Notes: generated by a model not told the origin, from the letters alone. DNA of 64,000 bases from Nitrospirota bacterium (GCA_016180645.1 JACPAV010000014.1:18716-82715); one strand, 5' to 3'; counted from the stretch's first letter, positions 44,301-51,931 are shown. Numbers and translations: made by a program.

Positions 44301-45266
44301 GCGCTGTATGGCATGGTGGACGAGCTTCGCATTTCCGATCGCGCCCGCGAGCCGGAGGAATTTCGTGTTCTTGCGGCGCCGGTCTCTCCGATTTGGACCG
44401 ACAAGTCGGCGATGGCGGGGGCGAGAGCCGATGCCGCCTCCGCCGCGGTGGAAGGGAAGTTGTATGTATTTGGAGGCAGAAAGGAGGAGAACGAGGCGCT
44501 CTCGACCAACGAGGAATTCGATCTTCTCAAAGATTCGTGGTCCTCGAAAAAAGACATGCCCACCGATCGGTGGGATGCGGTTGCGGTGGCCATCGGCCGC
44601 CGGGTCCATCTGATCGGGGGCACCCGGTTCAAAGACAAGCCACTTCTTGTGGCAAAGAACGAGGAGTACGACACGGAGAAGGACGCTTGGTCCAAGCGCG
44701 CGGATTGGCCGCGGCCCCGATTCGGCGCCGTGGCGGCGGCAGTGGACGGGCAGGTCTTTGTGCTCGGGGGATCGAGCGAATTCCAGGACCAGGGCAGCCT
44801 GCCGCAGGTCGATCGGTATGACCCGGTGACGGACGGATGGACGGAACGCGCGCCGATACCCACGGCCCGATCGCACGCGGCCGTGGCCGTGCGGGCAGGA
44901 TCGATCTATGTCATCGGGGGAGCGAGTGATGAGGGATTTCGGAATTCCACCGAGCGATATGACGCGCGCTCCGATACCTGGTCGATTCTTGCGCCCATGC
45001 CGACTCCAAGGAAATCCGCCGTGGCGCTGGTCGATAACGATTTCATTTACGTCATTGGCGGAGAGGACGGGTCCACGCTGAAGGTCGTCGAAGCCTACGA
45101 TCCCGTTAGGAATACGTGGACATCATTGGATCCGCTTCCCGATCCTCGAACGCGGTTCGTGGGAACGGTATTTCAGAGGCTGTTGTTTCTGGTGGGTGGG
45201 TACGACGGTACAGCCGTTCTGTCATCGGTCCTTCAAGGATTTCTCTTTCCCCCCCGCCCGGAATAG
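41394..45266 (+). CDS. Giant modular lipoprotein: CarboxypepD-reg / Ig-like array / LamG / Kelch propeller
   Basis: 1290 residues from ATG 41394, which shares one base with the upstream stop (TGATG). Lipoprotein signal with Cys21 (LFVALAAAC). Carboxypeptidase-regulatory-like domains (~35-290), five Ig-like units (~300-770) with W-x-A/P closers (WKAPDRPG, WTAPRSAG, WSAPAQSG, WTAPPAGG), a LamG-like domain (~787-985; VALYHFNETEG), then six Kelch repeats (~999-1285) marked by LYVFGGR, VHLIGGT, VFVLGGS, IYVIGGA, IYVIGGE and LFLVGGY. The first two thirds are paralogous to the upstream giant; the C-terminal module was exchanged. Probably the last gene of the exbB operon and exposed at the outer membrane. 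Confidence 0.9.
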   Translation: MNLNRSLSVFAALFVALAAACEKNDLGDPLTVRTGSVVGRVTLLGEAKSQAAIRLEGTNTQTTSDAKGGFRLDLAAPGKNVLTAFFDAPEGSTYGIRRDIEIVEGEVLGLGEVALAQVGAVAGEVKLQDRRTHLGSDVFVPGTEMWTQTSTDGSYTLTRVPPGFYRLVAANRDFEMVEYAEFEVASGETTVLPAIELHRRGEDSQRGALSGRVFSLVGRPLEGAIVSMIPPIRTATTGEDGGYEFKDLDPAEYLLRAELEGKVTGSKRAVVRANETATAHLALPALPNQDKPGRGGWNSEPRLMVTCPESVRVGESAGLRADAMDSDGDPVTLGPFAATGGAFSSPSDGEACEPEEGGVCATAEWKAPDRPGLYMIRSTASDGQLMAEASCEIAVSRASGPDNHCPMVAITGATRTLVARHVSLAVSGSDQEGDPISYNWSASGGSLDRRTGEEVIWTAPRSAGDYDVSVCASDGQCAKSCATARINVGEEAEKATFPACGISGPTLASGGSVVGLWAATYDPNAFPVKVQWSATGGTFPIPEGALANWSAPAQSGMYTVSAKATAASGSTATCQMGIVVTDSAAVRGCPTLDVQGSSTSVKAMPVRVEFVAEGRESGGLSSNLSCDTPNGPFQTFDVSAEGAVFEWFPLFEGVYTFSCKIAEGSCAVGRLHSIAVTDRPDDLPPFVGVSCTADKLLPGQSTLCLAFGKDPKDQEVTFTWSVAAGTLSSLAGDSVMWTAPPAGGEYRIAIVGSDGANEARSSHSLRVGAPRSVTDFSPSDAVPEGEYACDASTVALYHFNETEGATAQDTCGSHPAVIRGAAVNRAGRWVGAYSFDGWDDSVEIPAAAVSGLANGTVEAWVKLTATWRDYEWAIRRSEEADQCDLRMRYTARTQSWGATWNNECVDINHKLDRNTATDFGWHHLAVTWDGVLWKMYQDGLLRVASPDVAGLESNDNPLVIGLVTAGVESALYGMVDELRISDRAREPEEFRVLAAPVSPIWTDKSAMAGARADAASAAVEGKLYVFGGRKEENEALSTNEEFDLLKDSWSSKKDMPTDRWDAVAVAIGRRVHLIGGTRFKDKPLLVAKNEEYDTEKDAWSKRADWPRPRFGAVAAAVDGQVFVLGGSSEFQDQGSLPQVDRYDPVTDGWTERAPIPTARSHAAVAVRAGSIYVIGGASDEGFRNSTERYDARSDTWSILAPMPTPRKSAVALVDNDFIYVIGGEDGSTLKVVEAYDPVRNTWTSLDPLPDPRTRFVGTVFQRLLFLVGGYDGTAVLSSVLQGFLFPPRPE

Positions 45267-45290
45267 ACCGGGGCATTCATCTAATTTTCC

Positions 45291-45324
45291 TTCTGCTGAA
45301 TGCCGACGGCTGAACGCTGAAAGC
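45291..45324. repeat. Degenerate GCTGAAN heptamer repeat
   Basis: Units resembling GCTGAAC / GCTGAAA in a 7-base register fill most of the 62-bp gap between the convergent giant lipoprotein and malic enzyme genes. Confidence 0.4.
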
Positions 45325-45328
45325 TACC

Positions 45329-46786
45329 CTACAGCCCCATCTCGGGCTGGATCTTCGTGCGCTTTCGGCGGGCGACGCCTGTCTTGATCGCAGACTCGAT
45401 CACGGCCTCGGCGACGGAGAGAGAAACTTTCTTGTTGAAAACGCTCGGGATGATGTAGTCCTCGTAGATCTCGTCCTTGCCTATCGTGCCGGCAATGGCT
45501 TTCGCCGCGGCAATCTTCATCTGCATATTGATGTCCCGGGCCTGGCAATCCAACACGCCCCGGAAAAGGCCGGGGAAACAAAGGACGTTGTTGATCTGGT
45601 TCGGGTAGTCCGAGCGGCCGGTGGCGATGATCGTGGCATGGGGAGCGGCCTCTTCCGGCATGATCTCCGGAGTGGGATTGGAGAGGGCAAACACGATCGC
45701 CTTCTTGTTCATCCGCTTGATGTCCTTGGCTTCGACGAGTTTCGGACCGGACAGCCCCATGAAAAGGTCGGCCCCCACGAGCGCATCCGAAAGCGTCCCC
45801 TTGAGCCCGCTCTTGTTCGTGCGGTCGGCGAACCATTCCTTCATAAAATTCATGTTCTCTTTGCGCCCTTTGTAGATGATTCCATTCCGGTCGCAGGCAA
45901 TGATGTTTTTCACGCCCATTTCCATCAGGATTCGGCCGCATTGGATCCCCGCAGCTCCGGCGCCAAGGATGACGACTTTCAACTCCTTGTAGGACTTCTT
46001 CACGACTTTGAGCGCATTGATGAGGGCGGCCAGGACCACGACGGCGGTGCCGTGCTGATCGTCATGAAAAACGGGCACATCCAAGTCCTTCTTGAGACGT
46101 TCTTCGATTTCAAAACAACGCGGCGCCGAGATGTCTTCCAGATTGAAGCCACCGAAAACCGGCGCGACGAATTTCACGGTATTGACGATGTCGTCCACTT
46201 TTTGGGTTTTGAGGCAGAGGGGAAAGGCGTCCACGCCGCCGAACTCCTTGAACAGGGCGCACTTCCCCTCCATAACGGGGAGGGCGGCCTCGGGACCCAT
46301 GTTGCCGAGTCCCAGTACGGCGCTGCCGTCTGACAGTACGCACACCGTGTTCCGCTTGATCGTGAAGGCGAAAACTTTTGAGGGATCCTCATGGATCGCC
46401 TGGGTTACGCGGGCCACACCCGGTGTGTAGACGAGCGAGAGATCGGTCCGATTCCGAATGGGCGCCTTGAGCGAGGTCTGAATTTTTCCGCCGCGATGCT
46501 TCTGAAAAACCTGGTCGAAGACGTGAATGATTCTGACGTCGCGGAGATCCTTGACGCGGACGATGATCTGGTCCATGTGATCCGAGCCGGTCGCGTTGAT
46601 CGTGACCTCGCGGGTGACCTGATCGCGCGTGGCCTCGATGAGTTCGATGGCGCCAATGTCGCCGCCGGCCTTGCCGATCGCGGACGTGAGTTTGCCGAGC
46701 ATGCCGGGCACGTTGCGGATCTGCGCCCTCAGCGTGAAGCTGTAGCCCGGAGAAGGGCGGACTTCTGGTTTGTCTTGGGTTGTCAT
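45329..46786 (-). CDS. NAD(P)-dependent malic enzyme with N-terminal ACT domain
   Basis: 485 residues. ACT domain (~12-90; RAQIRNVPGMLGKLTSAIGKAGGDIGAI), then the malic-enzyme core: RTDLSLVYTPGVA, VLSDGSAVLGLGNMGPEAALPVMEGK, VFHDDQHGTAVV (metal ligands), VVILGAGAAGIQCGRIL (NAD fold), ATGRSDYPNQINNVLCFPG. It decarboxylates malate to pyruvate with NAD(P)+. The ACT domain suggests allosteric control by a small ligand, perhaps an amino acid. A good promoter ends nine bases before the ATG, with no ribosome site. Confidence 0.95.
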   Translation of the reverse strand: MTTQDKPEVRPSPGYSFTLRAQIRNVPGMLGKLTSAIGKAGGDIGAIELIEATRDQVTREVTINATGSDHMDQIIVRVKDLRDVRIIHVFDQVFQKHRGGKIQTSLKAPIRNRTDLSLVYTPGVARVTQAIHEDPSKVFAFTIKRNTVCVLSDGSAVLGLGNMGPEAALPVMEGKCALFKEFGGVDAFPLCLKTQKVDDIVNTVKFVAPVFGGFNLEDISAPRCFEIEERLKKDLDVPVFHDDQHGTAVVVLAALINALKVVKKSYKELKVVILGAGAAGIQCGRILMEMGVKNIIACDRNGIIYKGRKENMNFMKEWFADRTNKSGLKGTLSDALVGADLFMGLSGPKLVEAKDIKRMNKKAIVFALSNPTPEIMPEEAAPHATIIATGRSDYPNQINNVLCFPGLFRGVLDCQARDINMQMKIAAAKAIAGTIGKDEIYEDYIIPSVFNKKVSLSVAEAVIESAIKTGVARRKRTKIQPEMGL

Positions 46787-46795
46787 GGTTGCGGG

Positions 46796-46824
46796 ACCAT
46801 AGCACCGGGGACCAAACGCGTCAA
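46796..46824 (-). promoter_or_regulatory. Promoter of the malic enzyme gene, leaderless
   Basis: On the minus strand TTGACG (46824-46819), 17-bp spacer, TATGGT (46801-46796), then nine bases to ATG 46786. Transcription would start about two bases before the ATG. Confidence 0.7.
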
Positions 46825-46861
46825 GGAATGGACTCAGCTTCGAATAGTGAGCGTCAACTTG

Positions 46862-48181
46862 CTACGCTTCCGGCCTCAGGCGTTCGGCGAAATCCAGGAG
46901 GGCGTATTCGCTCCCGGGAGGGCCGAGGAGTTGGATGGAGCGGGGGAGTCCGTTTGGAAATCGGCCCCAGGGGATGGAGAGGCCGGTGGCGTCGTTCAGA
47001 TTGCCGATCTTGGCGAAGGCCATGCTGCCCGGTGATTTCAATACCGTTCCATGTGGGCGCGCCGAATAGGTGGTGGCGGGCGACAGAATCACGCCACCCG
47101 CAGCCCAAAGGTCCCGCACATGGCGACGGAGCCGTTCGACATTCTCACGCGCTCGACGGCGATAAGGCCAGGCAATCAGGAAGCCGAGTGCCATCAGGAG
47201 AAGGATGTAGGCCGATTGGCGGTGCATCTTCCGCCCCCATCCGCGAGGACCGAAGAGAAGCGATACGACGACCGCCGCCAATCCTTCGACAACCGGGAGC
47301 TCGTCGCCTTCCGTGAAGCGATCGAAATGCGACGCGAGGAAGACGTTGTAAAGCCGATCGATGCGTGAGGGAGAGGGCAAATCGTCCGCCGTGGCGAAAG
47401 GCATGTCGGCGCGACTCAGCGCTGGAATCACGTCGGGTCCGAGCGTCGGCCATTCCCCTATCGCCGGTTCATCCGGTCCGTAAAGGTGAACTTTCTTCAC
47501 TTCGAATGGGGCCGGTGCGCCGGTGCGAAGACGGGATTCGAGAGCTTTCAAGAGCGTTCGGCAATCTTCTATCGTGCTTGTGAGCGGTCCCATGCCGTTG
47601 AACGTCTTGAAGAATTCCGGGAGGTGCGGGAAATGATCCGATGGATCCCACATCACGTGGGAAAGCCTCATCCCCACGATGCCACAGAAGGCCGCGGGCA
47701 TGCGGATGCTCCCGCCGAAATCGCTTCCCCAGTCGAAGGCCGACATTCCGGTGGCGACGGCGACCGCCGCCCCTCCGCTGCTTCCGCCCGGCGATCGAGC
47801 CGGATCCTGCGGGTGGCAGGTGGCTCCGATCAGATTGTTGTCGGTCTCCGGCGGAAGCGAGAGATCCGGGCAGTTGGATTTTCCAAGGAGAACGGCGCCC
47901 AGCTCCTCAAGCGCCTGGTGAATCCGACTGCTCTTCTGCGGAACACGGTTTCGATGTCGCCACGAACCGCCGCTGGTGCGAATTCCTGCCGTGTCCCAAG
48001 CGTCTTTGAGCGTGTAGGGCACGCCAAACAATTCCGAGGTGGAAGGGCGTGCCTTCAGCTCATGCGACTTCTTTATGGCCTGATCGAGAAGCGGAAGAAG
48101 AATCGCCCGCAGATTTGGGTCTTTCTCGCGTATTCGGGCGAGGCAGGAATCGATGCTGAAATGTTGGAGGCTGGAGGCCAC
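46862..48181 (-). CDS. Amidase-signature enzyme
   Basis: 439 residues from GTG 48181. The Ser-cisSer-Lys triad is visible: Lys59 in VPYTLKDAW, the first Ser in SPGGSSGGAAVA, and the nucleophilic Ser in WGSDFGGSIRMPAAFCG. Hydrolyses an amide, substrate unknown. Unusual are a hydrophobic stretch near 335-355 (YILLLMALGFLIAWPYRRR) and another just before it, which could be a membrane-associating loop as in fatty-acid amide hydrolases. Transcribed away from a repeat element at 48195-48270, which may contain its promoter. Confidence 0.88.
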   Translation of the reverse strand: MASSLQHFSIDSCLARIREKDPNLRAILLPLLDQAIKKSHELKARPSTSELFGVPYTLKDAWDTAGIRTSGGSWRHRNRVPQKSSRIHQALEELGAVLLGKSNCPDLSLPPETDNNLIGATCHPQDPARSPGGSSGGAAVAVATGMSAFDWGSDFGGSIRMPAAFCGIVGMRLSHVMWDPSDHFPHLPEFFKTFNGMGPLTSTIEDCRTLLKALESRLRTGAPAPFEVKKVHLYGPDEPAIGEWPTLGPDVIPALSRADMPFATADDLPSPSRIDRLYNVFLASHFDRFTEGDELPVVEGLAAVVVSLLFGPRGWGRKMHRQSAYILLLMALGFLIAWPYRRRARENVERLRRHVRDLWAAGGVILSPATTYSARPHGTVLKSPGSMAFAKIGNLNDATGLSIPWGRFPNGLPRSIQLLGPPGSEYALLDFAERLRPEA

Positions 48182-48194
48182 GGTCAGGAGACTC

Positions 48195-48270
48195 TAACAG
48201 AATGTCGGTTCGTAGGGGAGCATCTTCAGATGCTCCCCTTCCTGGGCGGATCTGAAGATCCGCCCCTACC
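48195..48270. repeat. Double-hairpin CGTAGGGGAGCATCT-type element
   Basis: GGGGAGCATCTTCAGATGCTCCCC and GGCGGATCTGAAGATCCGCC form two adjacent hairpins enclosed by GTAGGGG / CCCCTAC. The left flank TAACAGAATG recurs inverted at the end of the related copy 56000-56088. It fills the gap between the amidase and pcm genes. Confidence 0.8.
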
Positions 48271-48282
48271 GCGGTTTTCACG

Positions 48283-49287
48283 TCAATGCGTTCGGATCAA
48301 CGGAACGAAGCGCACGGGCCTCACCGAGCGCTTCTCAAGCGTTCCCTCGGCTGTCTTGGTTCCGATGATGAGGTCTTGCGACAGTGCGGGAGGCCCGACG
48401 GGGATGACCAGCCGCCCTCCGGGTTTGAGCTGCTCCACGAGCGGAACCGGAATCTCATCCGCCGCCGCGGTCACCATCACGGCATCGAAAGGGGCATGCT
48501 CCGGCCAGCCTCTGTAGCCGTCCCCAATCTTCACGTGCACGTTCTTGTAGTCGAGACGCTTCAGCCTTTCCTCCGCGGATTTGCCCAGTGCCGGGATGAT
48601 CTCGATGGTAAACACCTCCGCGGCCAACTCGGCGAGCACCGCCGCCTGATATCCGGAACCCGTGCCGATCTCGAGCACGCGATCACCGCCTCGAAGCCCC
48701 ATCGACTGAGTCATCAGCCCCACGATGTACGGCTGGGAGATGGTCTGTCCCTCGCCGATCGGGAGGGGATAGTCTTCGTAAGCCTCAGGTGCCTGACTCG
48801 GGGGTACGAAAAGATGCCGCTTGACCTTTCGCATGACCCGAAGGACGGCGGGATCGATCACGTCGCGTCCTTCGAGCTGCACTTTCACCATTTGCTCTCG
48901 TAGTGTGGTCATGCGGGTCTCGTCTATGCTCGGGCGTTCACCCCCACCCAGACCCCTCAGGGGGGAGGGGGTAGGCGCAGGCTTTATGCCTGCGTCTGAA
49001 GACGCACCCATGAAGGGTGCGGCTACCAAACCTTCCCCCCTTGCGGGGGAAGGTGAGGATGGGGGGTGCGGGGTGGAAATCTTGTTTGTGATGTAATTCC
49101 AGTAGAAGGCGATGGAAGCGGCAATGATGGCCGTGCCCAGGAGTTTTCCCGCCCGGAAGGGCGTCGTTTTCCAGCGGGAGGATCTTCCCTCGCGCCGATC
49201 GAGCTGCATGTCCGACTCGCGGTGCATTCGGGAAAGTGCCCTTCGGAAGAAGGGATGTTCTTCTTCCGGTTGGGAGGGACTCCTCAT
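48283..49287 (-). CDS. pcm: Protein-L-isoaspartate O-methyltransferase, membrane-anchored
   Basis: 334 residues; the C-terminal ~210 are a normal PCMT (GEGQTISQPYIVGLMTQ, VLEIGTGSGYQAAVLAEL, VKIGDGYRGWPEHAPFDAV, LKPGGRLVIPVG) that repairs isoaspartyl residues with SAM. The N-terminal ~125 residues are extra: a charged segment, one membrane helix (GKLLGTAIIAASIAFYWNYI) and a linker encoded by two nested repeats (48938-49076). The order suggests a periplasm-facing enzyme, though cytosolic SAM would then be a problem, so orientation is open. The start overlaps the upstream gene by ATGA. Confidence 0.9.
   Translation of the reverse strand: MRSPSQPEEEHPFFRRALSRMHRESDMQLDRREGRSSRWKTTPFRAGKLLGTAIIAASIAFYWNYITNKISTPHPPSSPSPARGEGLVAAPFMGASSDAGIKPAPTPSPLRGLGGGERPSIDETRMTTLREQMVKVQLEGRDVIDPAVLRVMRKVKRHLFVPPSQAPEAYEDYPLPIGEGQTISQPYIVGLMTQSMGLRGGDRVLEIGTGSGYQAAVLAELAAEVFTIEIIPALGKSAEERLKRLDYKNVHVKIGDGYRGWPEHAPFDAVMVTAAADEIPVPLVEQLKPGGRLVIPVGPPALSQDLIIGTKTAEGTLEKRSVRPVRFVPLIRTH
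48938..49076. repeat. Nested repeats in frame inside pcm
   Basis: A GTAGG..CTACC double hairpin (48971-49027) sits inside a C/G-rich palindromic repeat (CACCCCCACCC ... GGGGGGTGCGGGGTG) of the kind seen in the SPOR gene. The combined 139 bp are translated as the linker between the anchor and the methyltransferase domain, with no stop or frameshift. Confidence 0.8.
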
Positions 49288-50843
49288 CGCGCGGTATGCG
49301 GCGGCGAAGCGCAGGGCGGATCGGAGACCGCACCTGCCGACGCGAGCACCGGAGTCGGAGCGGCAAAGCAGGCGCGCGCCCGGTCGAAGTCGGAGGCCAG
49401 GGCTTGAGTGAGCCGCTCGATCAGGGAGAGGAATTCCTGCCGCGCCTCATATGGCATGGACCGCCTGAATTGATTAAATGTTTTCAGGAAGAACGAGAGG
49501 AGTGAGGAGTTCTGGAGCGGCAGTTCGTAGGTATGGGTGAGCGTGTTCGCCGTCTCCTTCACGTCGATGGGGCTGAAATGCCCCTCGAAGGTCATCCCCT
49601 GCCCGTTGTTTCCGTCGTAAAGGACCTCGTAGTACGAACGAATGAACGGCCCGAGGATTTGTTTGATGATGGGAGGGAGAATCGGCTTCGGAACCCCGTC
49701 AACCATTCCCCGGCGACGGTCATCCTCCCGGACCACGCTGAATCCCAATTGTTCCATTCCCATTTTCATCCCGAAGGCGACGATCCAATTCCGGATCTCG
49801 ATGCGATGCGGCTGTGAGAGGGCTTCGTCCAATCGGACCCCTTCGGGCGAGGGCAGTCCCGTCGCAGGATCCATGGGAAAGACGAGCCCATCCCGCGTGA
49901 TCAACGTCAGGCCCATCTCGCCCCCACCGGTCATGATCACTAACAGATCGCGCCCCTTCGGATCTTTCACTTTCATCTGGAGATGTGAGGCCGAGAGCAC
50001 TTTGTGGACCTTGCCCAGATGTGGGTACTCACGTCGGAGGCGGTCGCCATCCGTAACGGAAACGAGATTCACGCGCGTGAGGCGCCCGGCGCCGTCCGCG
50101 GATGGAATTCGTTCCACCGTGCTTCTCATCCGGATGAACGGCAGCGCGGTCCGGCTGAATTCCGGAAAGCTCGCGGCGAAGTGCTCCCGAATCTCCCGAT
50201 CCCCGGCACTGGAGTCCCCCGCGTACGTGTCGTCGGACACATCCAGGAGCCGAAGCCACTCCCGGTTGATGTCGCGCCAGACCTTTGTGTTGAGGGGGCC
50301 CATGAACCAGGACTGTGTGTAACGGATGAGATAGACGTTCTTGTGACGCCCTTCCGTGACGGGACGGACCGAGAAAGTGGCTTCCGTGTCGCCGAAGGTC
50401 GTCAAGTACTGGGGTTTGGTGATGAAGGCGAAGTGGTAGTCCTCGGGCTCGATGCGTCCTCCAAAGGTGAAGGACTTGAGACCCTCTTCCCCCGCTTGCC
50501 AGGGGATTTTGGGATTTTCGTAGAGTCCCTTGAGATCGAGGCTTGTGGAATTCAGGAGGATCAAGTCCAAGACTTGGTCCAAATCCGGCTCGTAGCGCGA
50601 GACGAAGAGGAACTTCTTGAACGGTTGCCCCAGCCCCGCGGCGGCTTCGAAGGCCTGGTCAATCCCTCGGGGGTCATCTGAAGATCCGAGAGGCAGAACC
50701 ACCCGCCAAAAATTGCGAGGGGTCGGCATCCCTGCGGAAGCGGCATGGAGGATGGCGGACGGAGCGGCATGAGCAGGGCGGGGACTCGATGCAATGGCAC
50801 CGATGAGAAACAAGATTGCTGCGCTCTTCCTGCCCGCCCTCAC
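49284..50843 (-). CDS. Secreted protein of unknown function
   Basis: 519 residues from GTG 50843. The frame is open to 50939 but the promoter and the signal peptide (RKSAAILFLIGAIASSPRPAHA) both place the start at the GTG. The mature part reads as a mixed globular domain (NFWRVVLPLGSSDDPRG, DRDLLVIMTGGGEMGLTLI-type segments); no family is recognised. It ends by ATGA overlap with pcm, so the two are coexpressed and may act in the same compartment. Divergent from the methyltransferase gene at 50930 with 86 bp between. Confidence 0.8.
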   Translation of the reverse strand: MRAGRKSAAILFLIGAIASSPRPAHAAPSAILHAASAGMPTPRNFWRVVLPLGSSDDPRGIDQAFEAAAGLGQPFKKFLFVSRYEPDLDQVLDLILLNSTSLDLKGLYENPKIPWQAGEEGLKSFTFGGRIEPEDYHFAFITKPQYLTTFGDTEATFSVRPVTEGRHKNVYLIRYTQSWFMGPLNTKVWRDINREWLRLLDVSDDTYAGDSSAGDREIREHFAASFPEFSRTALPFIRMRSTVERIPSADGAGRLTRVNLVSVTDGDRLRREYPHLGKVHKVLSASHLQMKVKDPKGRDLLVIMTGGGEMGLTLITRDGLVFPMDPATGLPSPEGVRLDEALSQPHRIEIRNWIVAFGMKMGMEQLGFSVVREDDRRRGMVDGVPKPILPPIIKQILGPFIRSYYEVLYDGNNGQGMTFEGHFSPIDVKETANTLTHTYELPLQNSSLLSFFLKTFNQFRRSMPYEARQEFLSLIERLTQALASDFDRARACFAAPTPVLASAGAVSDPPCASPPHTAR

Positions 50844-50850
50844 CCGTTGA

Positions 50851-50879
50851 ACTATACCTGCGCCCGACCCTTGCGGCAA
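50851..50879 (-). promoter_or_regulatory. Promoter of the secreted-protein/pcm unit, leaderless
   Basis: On the minus strand TTGCCG (50879-50874), 17-bp spacer, TATAGT (50856-50851), then seven bases to GTG 50843. On the plus strand TTGGCC (50891-50896) and TAAAAG (50915-50920) may serve the divergent gene at 50930, again only nine bases before its ATG. Confidence 0.7.
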
Positions 50880-50929
50880 GGTGGGAAGGGTTGGCCCGAA
50901 GGGGGAGGGCGTGGTAAAAGCGAGCCAGT

Positions 50930-51844
50930 ATGGTTCCACCTTGGGTCAATAGATTGGACGAGCACCAGCGCGAGGTGGTGCGGAGGGTTCTCAAGAAAGC
51001 ACGGGCGCCCTTCGCCTTGGCGCCGGAAAAACGGTTTCGCGAGTCGGTTCGGAAGGTGTGGGCGGACTATCAATCTGAGATTTCAAACGGGACGCCCAAG
51101 GGCCTCTTGCGTCTTGCCCACAAGGTGGATCGCGCGCTGTACGTTCGGAACCGGGAAGAGCACATGGACGATCCGGCGCTGGACCCTCAGGTGCGAACGG
51201 GACTCGTCAAAGGGCTGGACCGGCTGAACCGCGCGATTGGAACCTACTTTTTCTTTTTCCGGGCGATGGAGAAGCACTTGCACCCTCTTCCCGATGGTCA
51301 GTTATCAGTATTGGACATAGGTAGCGGTCACGGCGCGTTTCCCATCCGCCTCGCGCGGAAAGGGAAACTGGGCCGTCATGTGCTTCGCGTGGTGGGGAGC
51401 GACGTGGTGCCGGCGTACGTCGAGGCGGCCACGGCGGAGGCGCGAAAGAACAAGTCGCCGGTGGAGTTCCGCACGATCGATGCCCTCAAGCTCGATCAAT
51501 TGGAAGATCGCTTTGATGTGATCACGTGCACCCAGGCGATTCACCACTTCCCGCCGGATTTTCTGGCCGAGCTGATGGCGCGCGCGCGGGCCAACGCGCG
51601 GAAAAGCGTGTTTTTCTTTGACGCGCGGCGCGCCCCCGGGTCCGTGGCGGGGGTGGCCACGGCGACCTACCTACTGACGCGGAACGCGATGCTGGTGCAC
51701 GATGGCATCGTTTCGGTCCGCCGCATGTACAGTCCCGCTGAGCTTGAACTTCTGGCGAGGTGCGCCCCCGGCGGTGAGATCTTTCGCGCCCGGAACTTCA
51801 GTACGCGATACGTTCTGCTGGAAGCCTACGCAGGCCGAGGCTAG
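50930..51844 (+). CDS. SAM-dependent methyltransferase (class I)
   Basis: 304 residues. A helical N-terminal ~120 residues precede a Rossmann methyltransferase domain: VLDIGSGHGAFPIRLARKG (motif I), VVGSDVVPAYVEAATAEA, FRTIDALKLDQL, and FDVITCTQAIHHFPP. The HHFPP motif is common in small-molecule and lipid methyltransferases; substrate unknown. The C terminus has KSVFFFDARRAP and a long helix. It stands alone, followed by a GTAGC double-hairpin. Confidence 0.85.
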   Translation: MVPPWVNRLDEHQREVVRRVLKKARAPFALAPEKRFRESVRKVWADYQSEISNGTPKGLLRLAHKVDRALYVRNREEHMDDPALDPQVRTGLVKGLDRLNRAIGTYFFFFRAMEKHLHPLPDGQLSVLDIGSGHGAFPIRLARKGKLGRHVLRVVGSDVVPAYVEAATAEARKNKSPVEFRTIDALKLDQLEDRFDVITCTQAIHHFPPDFLAELMARARANARKSVFFFDARRAPGSVAGVATATYLLTRNAMLVHDGIVSVRRMYSPAELELLARCAPGGEIFRARNFSTRYVLLEAYAGRG

Positions 51845-51861
51845 ACTCGGTGGCGGCCTGC

Positions 51862-51914
51862 GTAGCGTCCGGCTTCAGCCGGACGGAGCTCGCCCGCCTG
51901 AAGGCGGGCGCTAC
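51862..51914. repeat. Double-hairpin GTAGC...GCTAC element
   Basis: Hairpins GTCCGGCTTCAGCCGGAC and CGCCCGCCTGAAGGCGGGCG enclosed by GTAGC / GCTAC. The stems differ from the other copies but keep perfect pairing and the TTCA/TGAA loops. It lies between two convergent genes. Confidence 0.85.
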
Positions 51915-51931
51915 AGCCGTGGCCGCTCGCG

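Noticed and set aside
43263-44876. Minus-strand open frame of 537 codons
   Set aside because: Shadow of the Kelch lipoprotein; Arg/His/Pro-rich nonsense typical of high-GC antisense frames.
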